Source: an uncultured Spirochaetaceae bacterium (GTDB lineage Bacteria > Spirochaetota > Spirochaetia > Sphaerochaetales > Sphaerochaetaceae). From it: 37,980 nucleotides of DNA. The stretch is taken from the NCBI GenBank assembly GCA_944389975.1, contig CALXOH010000003.1:1-37980 (forward strand), written 5' to 3'. Made by a program: the position numbers and the translations under genes. Positions within the stretch are counted from its first letter, which is position 1; each line of letters begins with the position of its first letter. Below, one piece after another: positions 1 to 7,893 of this stretch. The notes under the pieces were generated by a model. It was not told where the DNA came from, searched no databases, and was given only the letters and a program-made list of their open reading frames with translations.

Positions 1-90
1 ACACCCGTTCCCATCCCGAACACGGAAGTGAAACACCCATGCGCCGATGGTACTGGGGCACCGTCCCCGGGAGAGTAGGTCGCTGCCAGT
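1..90 (+). rRNA. rrf: 5S ribosomal RNA, 3' part
   Basis: The first ~90 bases match the conserved 3' three quarters of bacterial 5S rRNA: the CCGAACACGGAAGTGAAAC loop region near 17-35, the GCGCCGATGGTA segment near 41-52, and the GAGAGTAGGTCGCTGCCAG end at 71-89. A full 5S is about 115-120 nt, so the 5' ~30 nt lie before the window. It is the last gene of an rRNA operon, since a terminator follows. The exact 3' end is uncertain by a few bases. Confidence 0.95.
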
Positions 91-118
91 TTTATTGACT
101 CCAATCCATTCACATACA

Positions 119-142
119 AGGCTCCTCCAAGGAGCTTTTTTT
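119..142 (+). terminator. intrinsic terminator of the rRNA operon
   Basis: GCTCC at 121-125 pairs with GGAGC at 131-135 across a short loop (an extra A/T pair is possible), followed directly by seven T at 136-142. Placed about 30 nt after the 5S 3' end, it should end the rRNA transcript before the lipoprotein promoter. Confidence 0.85.
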
Positions 143-163
143 ATTCCCTTGATGATTTCTTCC

Positions 164-194
164 TTGACGAACCCGAACCGGGGGGGGGTATGCT
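164..194 (+). promoter_or_regulatory. promoter with poly-G9 spacer tract upstream of lipoprotein gene
   Basis: A -35 box TTGACG (164-169, 5 of 6 to consensus) and a -10 box TATGCT (189-194, 4 of 6) are separated by 19 nt. The 3' nine bases of that spacer are an uninterrupted G run (180-188) touching the -10 box. The predicted start is near 201 and the 5' leader about 26 nt. In Treponema pallidum, poly-G runs in promoters of tpr genes and tp0126 change length and switch expression. By analogy a loss of two G would give the optimal 17-nt spacing. The boxes are read by eye, so the promoter assignment is inference. Confidence 0.6.
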
Positions 195-226
195 TATTCC
201 ATCATACTTTCTTTTGGAGGAATCTT

Positions 227-775
227 ATGAAGAAATTGTTGGTCGCCCTTCTGGCTCTCGCCATGGTATTCGCGTTCACTGCTTGCGATGACACGAACAA
301 TGGAGTAAAGCAGAATATTACTCTTAGTGATGAAAATTATTTCTCAGATGAAACAATTAAGTTTGCTAATGCGGATGGGGTTTCCATCTCTTCAGATGAT
401 GGATACAACTACAAGGTCAGCGGCATTTTGGCGAAAATGACTTCTGATCAGGCATCCCAGTTTGGTCTCTCTGAGAACTCAAGTTATCTTGGACTTCACA
501 TTGATGAGACTAGAAAGGGTGCTACGGTTGTCCGCGGTTGGGTTGCCACTCTTGATTCCACTGAGTATCAGGACAAGAGGGAAACTGCAGATATTACTGA
601 TGAAGGATGGGGAATCGTACTTGCCATCACAGACGGTGAAACGCTTAGGTATGAGAATGCTCCTATTTGGAAGGCTGTCGTGACGGTTGGTGATAAGTCC
701 ACAACTTACTCTGTTGATTTCACTGATCAGATCAAGGCCATCAAGGATGCAGCTTCAACAGGAAGCGAGGAATAA
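227..775 (+). CDS. small putative lipoprotein of unknown function (182 aa)
   Basis: The chosen ATG at 227 follows a good ribosome binding site (TTGGAGGA, 214-221). The frame is open further upstream only because it runs back through the 5S gene and terminator. Residues 1-20 form a lipoprotein signal: two Lys, a hydrophobic stretch, then FTAC with Cys20 as the lipidated residue. Phe at -3 is outside the strict E. coli lipobox but spirochaetes tolerate this. The mature part is acidic, Asp/Ser/Thr rich and probably beta-rich, with no transmembrane segment and no domain I recognise. Expected location is the periplasmic face of a membrane or the cell surface. The poly-G tract in its promoter suggests it may switch on and off, as surface antigens do. 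Function is unknown. Confidence 0.8.
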   Translation: MKKLLVALLALAMVFAFTACDDTNNGVKQNITLSDENYFSDETIKFANADGVSISSDDGYNYKVSGILAKMTSDQASQFGLSENSSYLGLHIDETRKGATVVRGWVATLDSTEYQDKRETADITDEGWGIVLAITDGETLRYENAPIWKAVVTVGDKSTTYSVDFTDQIKAIKDAASTGSEE

Positions 776-797
776 TTCAAATTTATATTGGATTACC

Positions 798-827
798 AGG
801 GAGGGCGGAGACGTCCTCCTTTCTTGA
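798..827 (+). terminator. possible weak terminator after the lipoprotein gene
   Basis: AGGGAGG (798-804) can pair with CCTCCTT (815-821) with one G-T wobble and a 10-nt loop, followed by a short T-rich run (TTCTT). The tail is poor for an intrinsic terminator, so the call is tentative. Confidence 0.4.
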
Positions 828-832
828 TATCT

Positions 833-1024
833 ATGGAAACCAAACAAGCTCGCATCAGCCAGGATAAGCGTAGGGAGTGTTTATACCTGTTTCAAAAGGG
901 TGTTGGGTACAAGAAGACGGCAAGCTTGCTGGGCCTTTCGAGTTCTGCAACGCGTGAGTATCTCAGAAGGTACAAGGCTGGTGATATCTCATGGAGCGAG
1001 AGGGGACCGGTGGAGCAAGCGTAA
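833..1024 (+). CDS. orphan helix-turn-helix protein, transposase-OrfA-like (63 aa)
   Basis: I place the start at ATG 833. In-frame TTG codons at 788 and 824 are alternatives, and none has a convincing ribosome binding site. Residues ~10-50 look like a helix-turn-helix: a basic helix (DKRRECLYLFQKG), then a turn and recognition helix (ASLLGLSSSATREYLRRYKAG). This pattern resembles the DNA-binding N-terminus of IS3/IS150-type OrfA and of small Trp-repressor-like regulators. No orfB, catalytic DDE domain or inverted repeats flank it, so it is either a solitary DNA-binding protein or a leftover of an insertion sequence. It lies between the lipoprotein gene and lepB. A role in regulating either is possible but not shown. 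Confidence 0.5.
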   Translation: METKQARISQDKRRECLYLFQKGVGYKKTASLLGLSSSATREYLRRYKAGDISWSERGPVEQA

Positions 1025-1074
1025 TCACTGATTCTTCCTTGTAAGTTCTTCCTCTTTATAGTACTTTAGATTCC

Positions 1075-2073
1075 ATGGACAAGTTCCTTACTTTTCTTGA
1101 AAATACAGCATCGCGCTATCTTACTCATAGAAAGCAGCTGAGGGAATATAAGAAGGCACAGCCCAGGACGCTTTTGGGCGAAGTGTGGTCATGGGTTGAT
1201 GCACTTTTGTTTGCGATATTCTGGGTGATAATCATCAACCAGTTTCTCTTCCAGTTCTTCGTCATCCCTTCGCCGAGCATGGTATCGACGCTGAACGTAG
1301 GTGACAGGGTAGTCGTCACGAAGAACGCTTATGGCACTGAGCTTTATCCTGCGGGTCCCAAGGTGTTTTCAGAGAGGCGCAGGGTAGGTCGGGACCAGAT
1401 CATTACATTCTACAACCCCGAGTACGACTCAAAAGGACCTGTATTCGATATTCTCTCCCAAGCAGTGTTCATGGGAACTTTCTCTCTTGTGAACATCGAC
1501 AAGAACCCTGACGGGACTCCTGCCGAGAGATTATACGTCAAAAGAGCTGCAGCGATGGGCGGCGATACAGTTAGATTTGAAAACGGCAACGTACTTATAA
1601 AACCATCCGGATATGATGAGTTTGTAAAGGAAGAGGATTTCAGAAGAGAGAACGGGCTTTCCTCGGGGCCTCATAGAAACGTCGACGAGTCGCTTTACCC
1701 TGGGCTTGAGGCGTATGCAGAGATTTTGGCTTACCAGGAAGACGGGAAGATCTCCGAGCTTCCTTCGTATATATATAGAACGTATTCAACGCTTCCTGAG
1801 AACACGAGGATATTCGACCTTTACGAGGTTGAGAAGACTACTGCAGAGACGAAAGTTCGAATCGATCCGTCCGATTTCGCCGCTCGGAGCGAGTATGGAA
1901 AGTATCAAAGCGGGATATACGTTCCAGAGCATCACGTGCTTCCGCTTGGCGACAACAGGGACAACTCCCACGACGGAAGGTATTTCGGACCGGTTGACGA
2001 GAACAAGGTGAACGGACGTGTTGTCGCACGCTTCTGGCCGCTTTCCGCATTCTCCACGCTACACGACAAATGA
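1075..2073 (+). CDS. lepB: signal peptidase I
   Basis: Type I signal peptidase, which cuts signal peptides from exported proteins at the periplasmic face of the inner membrane. A membrane segment lies at residues ~40-62. It is followed by the box B motif PSPSM with nucleophile Ser68, the KR pair in LYVKRAAAMGGD with general base Lys155, and box E GDNRDNS at 292-298. At 332 aa it is longer than minimal enzymes because of an insertion between the Lys and box E regions (~170-280), common in Gram-negative members. No other start codon is available just upstream, and ATG 1075 has no visible ribosome binding site. A -10-like TATAGT lies at 1057-1062, so the mRNA may be nearly leaderless. It overlaps hemW by 4 bp (ATGA). 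Confidence 0.95.
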   Translation: MDKFLTFLENTASRYLTHRKQLREYKKAQPRTLLGEVWSWVDALLFAIFWVIIINQFLFQFFVIPSPSMVSTLNVGDRVVVTKNAYGTELYPAGPKVFSERRRVGRDQIITFYNPEYDSKGPVFDILSQAVFMGTFSLVNIDKNPDGTPAERLYVKRAAAMGGDTVRFENGNVLIKPSGYDEFVKEEDFRRENGLSSGPHRNVDESLYPGLEAYAEILAYQEDGKISELPSYIYRTYSTLPENTRIFDLYEVEKTTAETKVRIDPSDFAARSEYGKYQSGIYVPEHHVLPLGDNRDNSHDGRYFGPVDENKVNGRVVARFWPLSAFSTLHDK

Positions 2074-3197
2074 TTGAACTGATCGACCGGGAAAAGCCGC
2101 TATCCCTCTACATCCACGTTCCGTTCTGCTCAAGCAAGTGCTCCTATTGCGCATTCTACTCTGAGCCTCAAGGTGCGTGGAATAAGAGCATCATCGAGCG
2201 TTATACGGATTTGATATCAAATCAGATCGGGAAGTGCACTGAAAAGTATCCACATCCGTTCCATACGGTATACATCGGAGGGGGAAACCCGGGAAAACTC
2301 GGGGAGAAAAATCTTTTGAAGATACTTGAAAAAGCACTTTCGGCGGGGAAGCCCGATGAAGTCACGGTCGAGCTTAATCCCGAGGATGTCGGCCCTTGGA
2401 TATCATCCATGGAAGGCATTGTCGACAGGATCAGCATCGGAATACAGAGCATGAACGAAAAGATGCTTTCGTTCCTTGGTCGTAATGCAACCTTGAAGGA
2501 GAACACAAGGGCTTTGGAAACTCTATCGTCATCCCGGTTTTCGTTCAATGCAGACATCATAACTTCCGTTCCTGGCTTCAGCGTGGAAGATACACTTGAG
2601 GACATACGCAAGGTTTCACTATACGGCCCGGATCATATATCTTTCTACTCACTCGTTTACGAGGAGGGTACGAAGTTCTACCCGCTATATGAGAAAAGGG
2701 ACGAGGAATACGAGGAGAAGTGCCTCCGCGAGGGCTGGCACCTTTTGAAAGAGCTCGGGTACAGGCACTATGAGGTTTCGAATTTCGCAAAGCCCGGGAA
2801 TGAAGCGAAGCACAACCTTGTCTATTGGAACCTCGGCGCCTACATCGGGCTCGGGCCCGGTGCGGAAGGTAGGACGGGCAGGAATGAGGTGTACACGATA
2901 CGTTCAAACCAGGATGTATTCGAATTCCTTGAAAAGCCTGTGTATGACGTGGAGATCCTGGATAGGATGGACAGGATCGTGGATTACATTATGTTAAAGC
3001 TCAGGATTGAAGAGGGTATTGATAAGGCTGAGTTCGAAAAGCTTTCGGGTCTTTCTTTCGATTCCCTCCTTCCTTTCCTTGAAAAGGAGTGCCCCGGGGA
3101 ATGTTACATCAATGCAAAGGAGAGCTTCAGACTCACCGAAGAAGGTTTGATGGTTCTTGACAATATAGTGCGCACTTTGGTTCTCGCGCTCGTTTAA
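2070..3197 (+). CDS. hemW: radical SAM haem chaperone HemW (HemN-like)
   Basis: A radical SAM enzyme family member of 375 aa. The iron-sulphur motif is C20-x3-C24-x2-C27 followed by AF rather than the CxC end seen in true coproporphyrinogen dehydrogenase HemN. HemW proteins (E. coli YggW) share this ending and act in haem binding and delivery. A GGGNP motif near residue 71 corresponds to the usual GGGTP SAM-binding motif. The typical HemW C-terminal part is present. Often annotated as oxygen-independent coproporphyrinogen III oxidase, but the motif and length favour HemW. Translationally coupled to lepB by an ATGA overlap. Confidence 0.88.
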   Translation: MIELIDREKPLSLYIHVPFCSSKCSYCAFYSEPQGAWNKSIIERYTDLISNQIGKCTEKYPHPFHTVYIGGGNPGKLGEKNLLKILEKALSAGKPDEVTVELNPEDVGPWISSMEGIVDRISIGIQSMNEKMLSFLGRNATLKENTRALETLSSSRFSFNADIITSVPGFSVEDTLEDIRKVSLYGPDHISFYSLVYEEGTKFYPLYEKRDEEYEEKCLREGWHLLKELGYRHYEVSNFAKPGNEAKHNLVYWNLGAYIGLGPGAEGRTGRNEVYTIRSNQDVFEFLEKPVYDVEILDRMDRIVDYIMLKLRIEEGIDKAEFEKLSGLSFDSLLPFLEKECPGECYINAKESFRLTEEGLMVLDNIVRTLVLALV

Positions 3198-3257
3198 TCG
3201 TTTTGATGCAAACAATTAATCCCAGTACTACATAATTCTTCCATTCTTATTGCATTG

Positions 3258-3287
3258 TTGACTGATGAAAAGCCATTGTGATAGATT
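3258..3287 (+). promoter_or_regulatory. putative promoter of the yebC-ruvCAB-queA operon
   Basis: TTGACT (3258-3263) and TAGATT (3282-3287) are 18 nt apart, and the -10 is preceded by TGA, giving an extended -10. This lies in the 145-bp gap after hemW. The predicted leader (~3294-3342) can form a 7-bp hairpin at 3303-3320 (GGAAGGC / GCTTTCC, one wobble) before the ribosome binding site AGAAGAGG at 3325-3332. Called by eye. Confidence 0.45.
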
Positions 3288-3342
3288 TTGTTAGAAAACA
3301 CGGGAAGGCATCCGCTTTCCATATAGAAGAGGTATATAGTCA

Positions 3343-4083
3343 ATGTCAGGTCACAGCAAATGGGCAACCATCAAGCACAAGAAAGGTGTTGCGGACGCTA
3401 AGCGTGGACAGAAGTTCACCAAGCTCATCAAGGAAATTTCCGTTGCAGCGAAGATGGGGGGCCCCGATCCTGAATCAAACGCACGCCTCAGGACTGCAGT
3501 TCTGAAGGCAAGGGCTGAGAACATGCCCAAGGACAACATCGAAAGAGCGATCAAGAAGGGTTCGGGCGAACTCGGAGCTACAAGCTTCTATGAATTGACT
3601 TACGAAGGATATGCACCAGGTGGAGTCGCAATCATCATCGATACGCTTACAGACAACAAGAACAGGACTGCAGCTGACGTGAGAAGCACGCTCACGAAGC
3701 TCGGCGGATCACTGGGATCAACAGGCTGCGTAAGCTACATGTTCCAGACGAAGGGTGTAATCACATACGATGCATCGAAGTACACCGAAGACCAGATCTT
3801 CGAGGCGGCTTTGGAGAATGGGGCGGAGGATGTAACCACATCCGACGGAGTTATCGAAGTCACTACCGGTCCGAATGATTTCGCGACAGTTCTCGAAGCG
3901 ATGCAGGCTGCAGGATTCGAGCAGGAGAGTGCTGACGTGGAGAAGATCGCGGATCAGACTGTAACGCTCGACAATGAGAAAGCGAACAAGGTCCTGAGAA
4001 TTGTAGAGCGCCTTGAGGATCTTGATGACGTACAGCAGGTATCGACAAACCTCGACCTTCCGGATGATTTCCAGGAGGAGTGA
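3343..4083 (+). CDS. yebC: YebC/PmpR-family protein
   Basis: A 246-aa protein with the unmistakable N-terminus MSGHSKWATIKHKKG, continuing with the conserved DAKRGQKFTKLIKEI block. Bacterial YebC proteins are now linked to translation (relief of stalling, related to mitochondrial TACO1) as well as older reports of transcriptional regulation. Length is normal. Start ATG 3343 is set by the family motif and by the AGAAGAGG site 10 nt upstream. It is the first gene of a tightly packed run with ruvC, ruvA, ruvB and queA, the common bacterial order for yebC-ruvCAB. The next gene starts on the base after its stop. Confidence 0.96.
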   Translation: MSGHSKWATIKHKKGVADAKRGQKFTKLIKEISVAAKMGGPDPESNARLRTAVLKARAENMPKDNIERAIKKGSGELGATSFYELTYEGYAPGGVAIIIDTLTDNKNRTAADVRSTLTKLGGSLGSTGCVSYMFQTKGVITYDASKYTEDQIFEAALENGAEDVTTSDGVIEVTTGPNDFATVLEAMQAAGFEQESADVEKIADQTVTLDNEKANKVLRIVERLEDLDDVQQVSTNLDLPDDFQEE

Positions 4084-4575
4084 TTGAGGATACTGGGTAT
4101 AGATCCAGGTCTTGCTGAGACGGGCTGGGGTGTCGTGGAAGAGATTTCAGGGCGCATCCGGCCTGTTTCTTTTGGAGTAGTCAAGACCTTTCCTTCGATG
4201 GAGCTTTCAGAGAGGATATATACGCTTGGCGAGGACATCTCCTCGCTGGTTGAAAAATACTCCGTGGATGTGTGCTCGATGGAGGACATATACTTTGCAA
4301 GGAACATCACAAGCGCCGTTCCCGTTGCAAAGGTAATAGGTGCACTCACGTACAAACTCAAAAGCATGGGGATTGAAGTATTCTATTACTCACCGCTTGA
4401 GATCAAGCTTGCGGTAACAGGCACGGGAACTGCGGACAAGCATCAGGTGCAGGAGATGGTGAGGCTCCATTTGAAGCTTGAGAAGGTGCCGAAGCCCGAT
4501 CATGCGGCCGATGCGCTCGCAGATTGCATATGTCACGTGACTCATAATACAAATCTTATCAGGAGCAAGAGATGA
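4084..4575 (+). CDS. ruvC: Holliday junction endonuclease RuvC
   Basis: RuvC resolves Holliday junctions by paired nicking after RuvAB branch migration. The 163-aa sequence shows all four metal-binding acidic/His positions: Asp7 in GIDPGL, Glu67 in SMEDIYFARN, and His140 and Asp143 in PDHAADALAD. The His variant is as in Thermus RuvC. The start is TTG at 4084, immediately after the yebC TGA. It is supported by AGGAGG at 4073-4078 inside the yebC end and by the family N-terminus beginning MRILGIDPG. It overlaps ruvA by 4 bp. Confidence 0.96.
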   Translation: MRILGIDPGLAETGWGVVEEISGRIRPVSFGVVKTFPSMELSERIYTLGEDISSLVEKYSVDVCSMEDIYFARNITSAVPVAKVIGALTYKLKSMGIEVFYYSPLEIKLAVTGTGTADKHQVQEMVRLHLKLEKVPKPDHAADALADCICHVTHNTNLIRSKR

Positions 4576-5201
4576 TAAACGCACTCAGGGGAAGGATAGT
4601 GGAGTGGGGAGACGGCTTTGTAGTCGTTTTGACAGCCTGCGGCATTGAATATTATATGGAAGCATCGACCAACAGTATCCAGAAACTCCGTACGCTCTCG
4701 GAAAAGAGCGATGAAGTGCGCGTCCTTGCCCACATGATACACCGAGAGGATGCGATGCTTCTCTACGCTTTTTCTGACGAAAAGGAACGCACTTGCTTTC
4801 TCGAGCTGATGAGCGTGAATGGAATAGGGGCGAAGCAGGCTTTGAAGATACTTTCATCGGTTACGGTGGAGGAGTTCGTGAGGGCACTGAACAACCAGGA
4901 TGTCAGAAAGCTTTCCAAGATCCCGGGAGTCGGGCAGAAGACCGGGCAGAAACTCATACTCCAGCTGAGGAACGTGCTTGTCCTCGACGAGGATATTGAA
5001 TCGTCTTCTCCATCCACCGCTTCTTTGAAATCGAGCGAGTATGATGACATAATCGAAAGCATCGTGGGACTTGGATACGAGAGGAAGAGCGCCAGGGAGA
5101 AGGTTATGAAGTACGTCAAGGAACATGAGATGGAACTCTTCGGCCTCAAGCACCAGGAGAAGGAAGACAGGATACTTATGGCTGTCATGAGAGGTTATTG
5201 A
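4572..5201 (+). CDS. ruvA: Holliday junction helicase subunit RuvA
   Basis: RuvA binds the four-way junction as a tetramer and loads RuvB. The 209-aa product has the N-terminal OB-fold ([12 protein letters not shown]), the central paired helix-hairpin-helix region ([12 protein letters not shown], then [18 protein letters not shown]), an acidic linker, and a C-terminal RuvB-contact domain ([15 protein letters not shown]). ATG 4572 overlaps the ruvC stop (ATGA) and its TGA is followed at once by ruvB. Confidence 0.96.
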   Translation: MINALRGRIVEWGDGFVVVLTACGIEYYMEASTNSIQKLRTLSEKSDEVRVLAHMIHREDAMLLYAFSDEKERTCFLELMSVNGIGAKQALKILSSVTVEEFVRALNNQDVRKLSKIPGVGQKTGQKLILQLRNVLVLDEDIESSSPSTASLKSSEYDDIIESIVGLGYERKSAREKVMKYVKEHEMELFGLKHQEKEDRILMAVMRGY

Positions 5202-6265
5202 TGGTTGTCGATTTTGAGAGCGAATTGGAAGATCTTGAAAAGCTTGGAAGCGACAAGCTGATGAAGAAGGAGTACGTTGAGAGCGAAGACCAGCACGAGA
5301 ACGTGCTTAGGCCTCTGAGGCTGGAGGATTTCCAAGGGCACGGGGAGATGAAGGAGAATCTAAGGATCTTCATCTCTGCCGCAAAGGAGAGGGAGGAGGC
5401 TTTGGACCACACTTTCATAGTCGGACCGCCCGGACTTGGGAAGACCACCCTTGCCTCGATAATCGCAAACGAGATGCACTCGGAGATAAGGATGACGAGC
5501 GCACCTGCACTAGACAAGCCGAAGGATCTTGCGGGGATACTGACGAACCTCAATGAAAACACCGTGTTCTTCATCGACGAGATCCATAGGCTCAAGCCTG
5601 CAATCGAAGAGATGCTTTACATCGCGATGGAGGATTTCGAGATCGACTGGGTCATCGGGCAGGGACCTGCAGCACGCACGATGCGCGTTCCTCTTCCACA
5701 CTTCACGCTCGTAGGTGCAACTACGAAGGCAGGAAGCGTCTCAAGTCCTCTTGCATCCCGCTTCGGTATAAACATACACATCGATTTCTACTCGGATGAA
5801 GAGCTTGCTTTGATAATTAAGCGGTCAAGCGGGATATTGGGGGTTAAGATCGACGACGATGCGCTACTACTCCTTGCGCACTGCTCGCGGGGTACTCCAA
5901 GGATTGCAAACCGCCTTTTGCGTCGCCTGCGCGATTACGCGTTCGTTCTCTCTGATGGCGTGATTACCAAAAAGACGGTCGAGGAGGGCCTGAGGAGGCT
6001 CGGAATCGACGAGAACGGACTTGAGAAGATGGACAGGAGCATACTTCGAACGATAATAGAGTACTACCAGGGTGGCCCCGTGGGTGCAGATACCCTGTCG
6101 ATATCCGTAGGGGAGGCTGTCGAATCGCTTGAGGATTTCTACGAGCCTTACCTCATACAGCAAGGTTATTTGAAGAGGACGCCGAGGGGACGTTGCGTCA
6201 CCCGCAAGGCATACCAGTTGTTGGGAATGGAGGAGAGAATTGCTGACCAAGGACTTTTATTTTGA
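5201..6265 (+). CDS. ruvB: Holliday junction branch-migration ATPase RuvB
   Basis: AAA+ motor of the RuvABC resolvasome, 354 aa from ATG 5201 (TGATG junction with ruvA). An in-frame TTG at 5198 would add only one residue. Walker A GPPGLGKT lies at residues 75-82, Walker [10 protein letters not shown] follows near 125, then the sensor 1 GATTKAG, and the C-terminal winged helix with [11 protein letters not shown] ~25-residue acidic N-terminal extension precedes the usual RP..L.DF start. The 3' end overlaps queA by 26 bp in another frame. Confidence 0.96.
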   Translation: MVVDFESELEDLEKLGSDKLMKKEYVESEDQHENVLRPLRLEDFQGHGEMKENLRIFISAAKEREEALDHTFIVGPPGLGKTTLASIIANEMHSEIRMTSAPALDKPKDLAGILTNLNENTVFFIDEIHRLKPAIEEMLYIAMEDFEIDWVIGQGPAARTMRVPLPHFTLVGATTKAGSVSSPLASRFGINIHIDFYSDEELALIIKRSSGILGVKIDDDALLLLAHCSRGTPRIANRLLRRLRDYAFVLSDGVITKKTVEEGLRRLGIDENGLEKMDRSILRTIIEYYQGGPVGADTLSISVGEAVESLEDFYEPYLIQQGYLKRTPRGRCVTRKAYQLLGMEERIADQGLLF

Positions 6266-7283
6266 TCTTCCCGAGGAGTTGATCGCGCAGTTTCCCACCG
6301 AACACAGGGGGGATGAGAGGCTGCTTGTATTGGATCGGAACGACGGAAGCTACTCGGATATGCTCATGCATGACTTCCCGTCCCTTCTCACTCCCGGCTC
6401 CCTGCTTGTTGTCAACAACAGCAAAGTCAGGAAGGCACGCTTGTATGCAACAAGCGGATCGGGCGGAAACGTGGAGTTCTTGTTTTTATATCCATACCCT
6501 GACGGTTCCTGGGCGGTGATGACCAAAAGGGCCAGGAAGCAGAAAGTAGGGAAGAGCTACAAGTTTTTCTCAAAAGACGGGGATGTAGCGCTGTCAGGAA
6601 CAATTACGAAGGAGAACGAGGACGGGACGAAAGTGTTCGCTCCGGACGATTCGATCTCTGAAGAGCTTTTTGACAAGATAGGGCACGTGCCTCTCCCCCC
6701 ATACATAAAAAGGGAGGATCTTTTCTCCGATGAGACGAGGTACCAGACGGTGTATGCCAAGAAAGAGGGGAGCGTTGCATCCCCGACTGCGGGACTTCAT
6801 TTCACCCCGGAGATACTCGGCGAGATAAGAAAACGCGGAATTGATGTGGCGGAAGTGACTCTTCACGTCGGATCGGGAACATTCCTCCCGGTAAGAAGCG
6901 AGAGGATAGAGGATCACAGGATGCACACTGAAAGCTATGAGGTTCCCGATGATGTCGCGCGGAAGATAAACGAAGCAAAGAAGTCCGGGAGGAAGATCGT
7001 CGCCGTCGGCACGACGAGCATGAGAACCCTTGAAAGTGCAAGTTGTGATGACGGGATGGTGCGTTCTGGGCGATCAAGCACGAACATATTCATCTACCCC
7101 GGGTATCGCTTCAAAGTGGTTGACGAGCTTCTGACGAACTTCCATACGCCCGAGTCGACGCTGTTGATGCTTGTAAGTGCGTTCGCCGGGAAAGAGAACA
7201 TCATGAATGCATACCATCATGCGATCGGGGAAAGGTACCGTTTCTTCAGCTACGGTGATGCAATGTACATAAGACTCAAGTGA
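6240..7283 (+). CDS. queA: S-adenosylmethionine:tRNA ribosyltransferase-isomerase
   Basis: QueA transfers and isomerises the ribosyl part of SAM onto preQ1 in tRNA, giving epoxyqueuosine. The 347-aa protein has the family N-terminus ([15 protein letters not shown]), [11 protein letters not shown], the GLHFTPE block, [10 protein letters not shown], and the [11 protein letters not shown] region. The start is TTG 6240 with GGAGGAG at 6229-6235. An ATG start would lose the conserved N-terminus. The start lies inside ruvB, so translation is coupled. The enzyme acts just after Tgt in the pathway, and tgt is at 30868 in this window. The 3' end overlaps convergent tmk by 8 bp. Confidence 0.96.
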   Translation: MLTKDFYFDLPEELIAQFPTEHRGDERLLVLDRNDGSYSDMLMHDFPSLLTPGSLLVVNNSKVRKARLYATSGSGGNVEFLFLYPYPDGSWAVMTKRARKQKVGKSYKFFSKDGDVALSGTITKENEDGTKVFAPDDSISEELFDKIGHVPLPPYIKREDLFSDETRYQTVYAKKEGSVASPTAGLHFTPEILGEIRKRGIDVAEVTLHVGSGTFLPVRSERIEDHRMHTESYEVPDDVARKINEAKKSGRKIVAVGTTSMRTLESASCDDGMVRSGRSSTNIFIYPGYRFKVVDELLTNFHTPESTLLMLVSAFAGKENIMNAYHHAIGERYRFFSYGDAMYIRLK

Positions 7284-7878
7284 AAAGGGATAGTATCTCG
7301 GAGTGGGTCTCCTCGATCCCTTTCTCTCCAGAGATCCGCATCAGGCGTGTTTCCGTGGGGATCCGCCCAAGCTCCGAGATGTAGTTCTTCCTTACTTTCT
7401 CAAGTATCTCCTTCTTTTCGAATATCTCTTTCTCCCCACCCCTTTTCCCGATCCTCTCCAGTGCCATATCAACCTCGACGTCGAGGAATATGTAGTACTC
7501 GGGGAACGGGAACGGGTTTGTCTCTATTACGAATGACTTTTCCACCGAGAGCCCTTGGTATGCGATCGATGACTGGAAATACCTGTCGGAAATTACGTAA
7601 AAGCCGTTTTCCATGTGTTCGATCACCCCGCCTTTGCCGTAGAGGTGCTCGGCCCTGTCGCTTGAAAAGAGCAGGGATAGCGATCTCGGGTCAATTTCGC
7701 ACTTTCCCGATAGTACCTTCCGTATAAGCTTTCCGATCTCGCTATCCGTCGGTTCTTGAGTCAGAAACACCTTCTTTCCTTCCTTCTCAAGGAATTTTGC
7801 AAGGAGCTTTGACTGCGTGGTAGTCCCCGCACCGTCTATTCCTTCGATTACTATGAAATTTTTGAGTATTTGTTTCAT
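7276..7878 (-). CDS. tmk: thymidylate kinase with non-canonical P-loop
   Basis: dTMP kinase makes dTDP for DNA synthesis. Start ATG is at 7878 (200 aa); an in-frame TTG at 7893 would add five residues. Family signs are FIVIEGIDGAG at residues 8-18, the QEPT motif with substrate-site Glu/Pro, DRYFQSSIAYQG, and FLDVEVDMALERI with a lid region after it. The P-loop reads GIDGAGTTTQ, with Thr19 where most P-loop kinases have the catalytic Lys. The reverse-strand codons were checked (GCG GGG ACT ACC ACG). I recall similar GTT forms in other spirochaete Tmk proteins, so the enzyme is probably active. It is the only clear core gene on the - strand and converges with queA, overlapping it by 8 bp. Confidence 0.93.
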   Translation of the reverse strand: MKQILKNFIVIEGIDGAGTTTQSKLLAKFLEKEGKKVFLTQEPTDSEIGKLIRKVLSGKCEIDPRSLSLLFSSDRAEHLYGKGGVIEHMENGFYVISDRYFQSSIAYQGLSVEKSFVIETNPFPFPEYYIFLDVEVDMALERIGKRGGEKEIFEKKEILEKVRKNYISELGRIPTETRLMRISGEKGIEETHSEILSLFT

Positions 7879-7893
7879 CTTTTCCCATCCCAA

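Noticed and set aside
47-226. Upstream extension of the lipoprotein reading frame
   Set aside because: It runs through the 5S rRNA, its terminator and the poly-G promoter; the ATG at 227 has a strong ribosome binding site and starts a signal peptide.
1039-1062. TTGTAA / TATAGT as a complete lepB promoter
   Set aside because: The spacing is only 12 nt; only the -10 is retained as plausible.
2070-3197. Coproporphyrinogen dehydrogenase HemN
   Set aside because: The fourth Cys of the HemN CxxxCxxCxC motif is Phe here, and length and C-terminus fit HemW.
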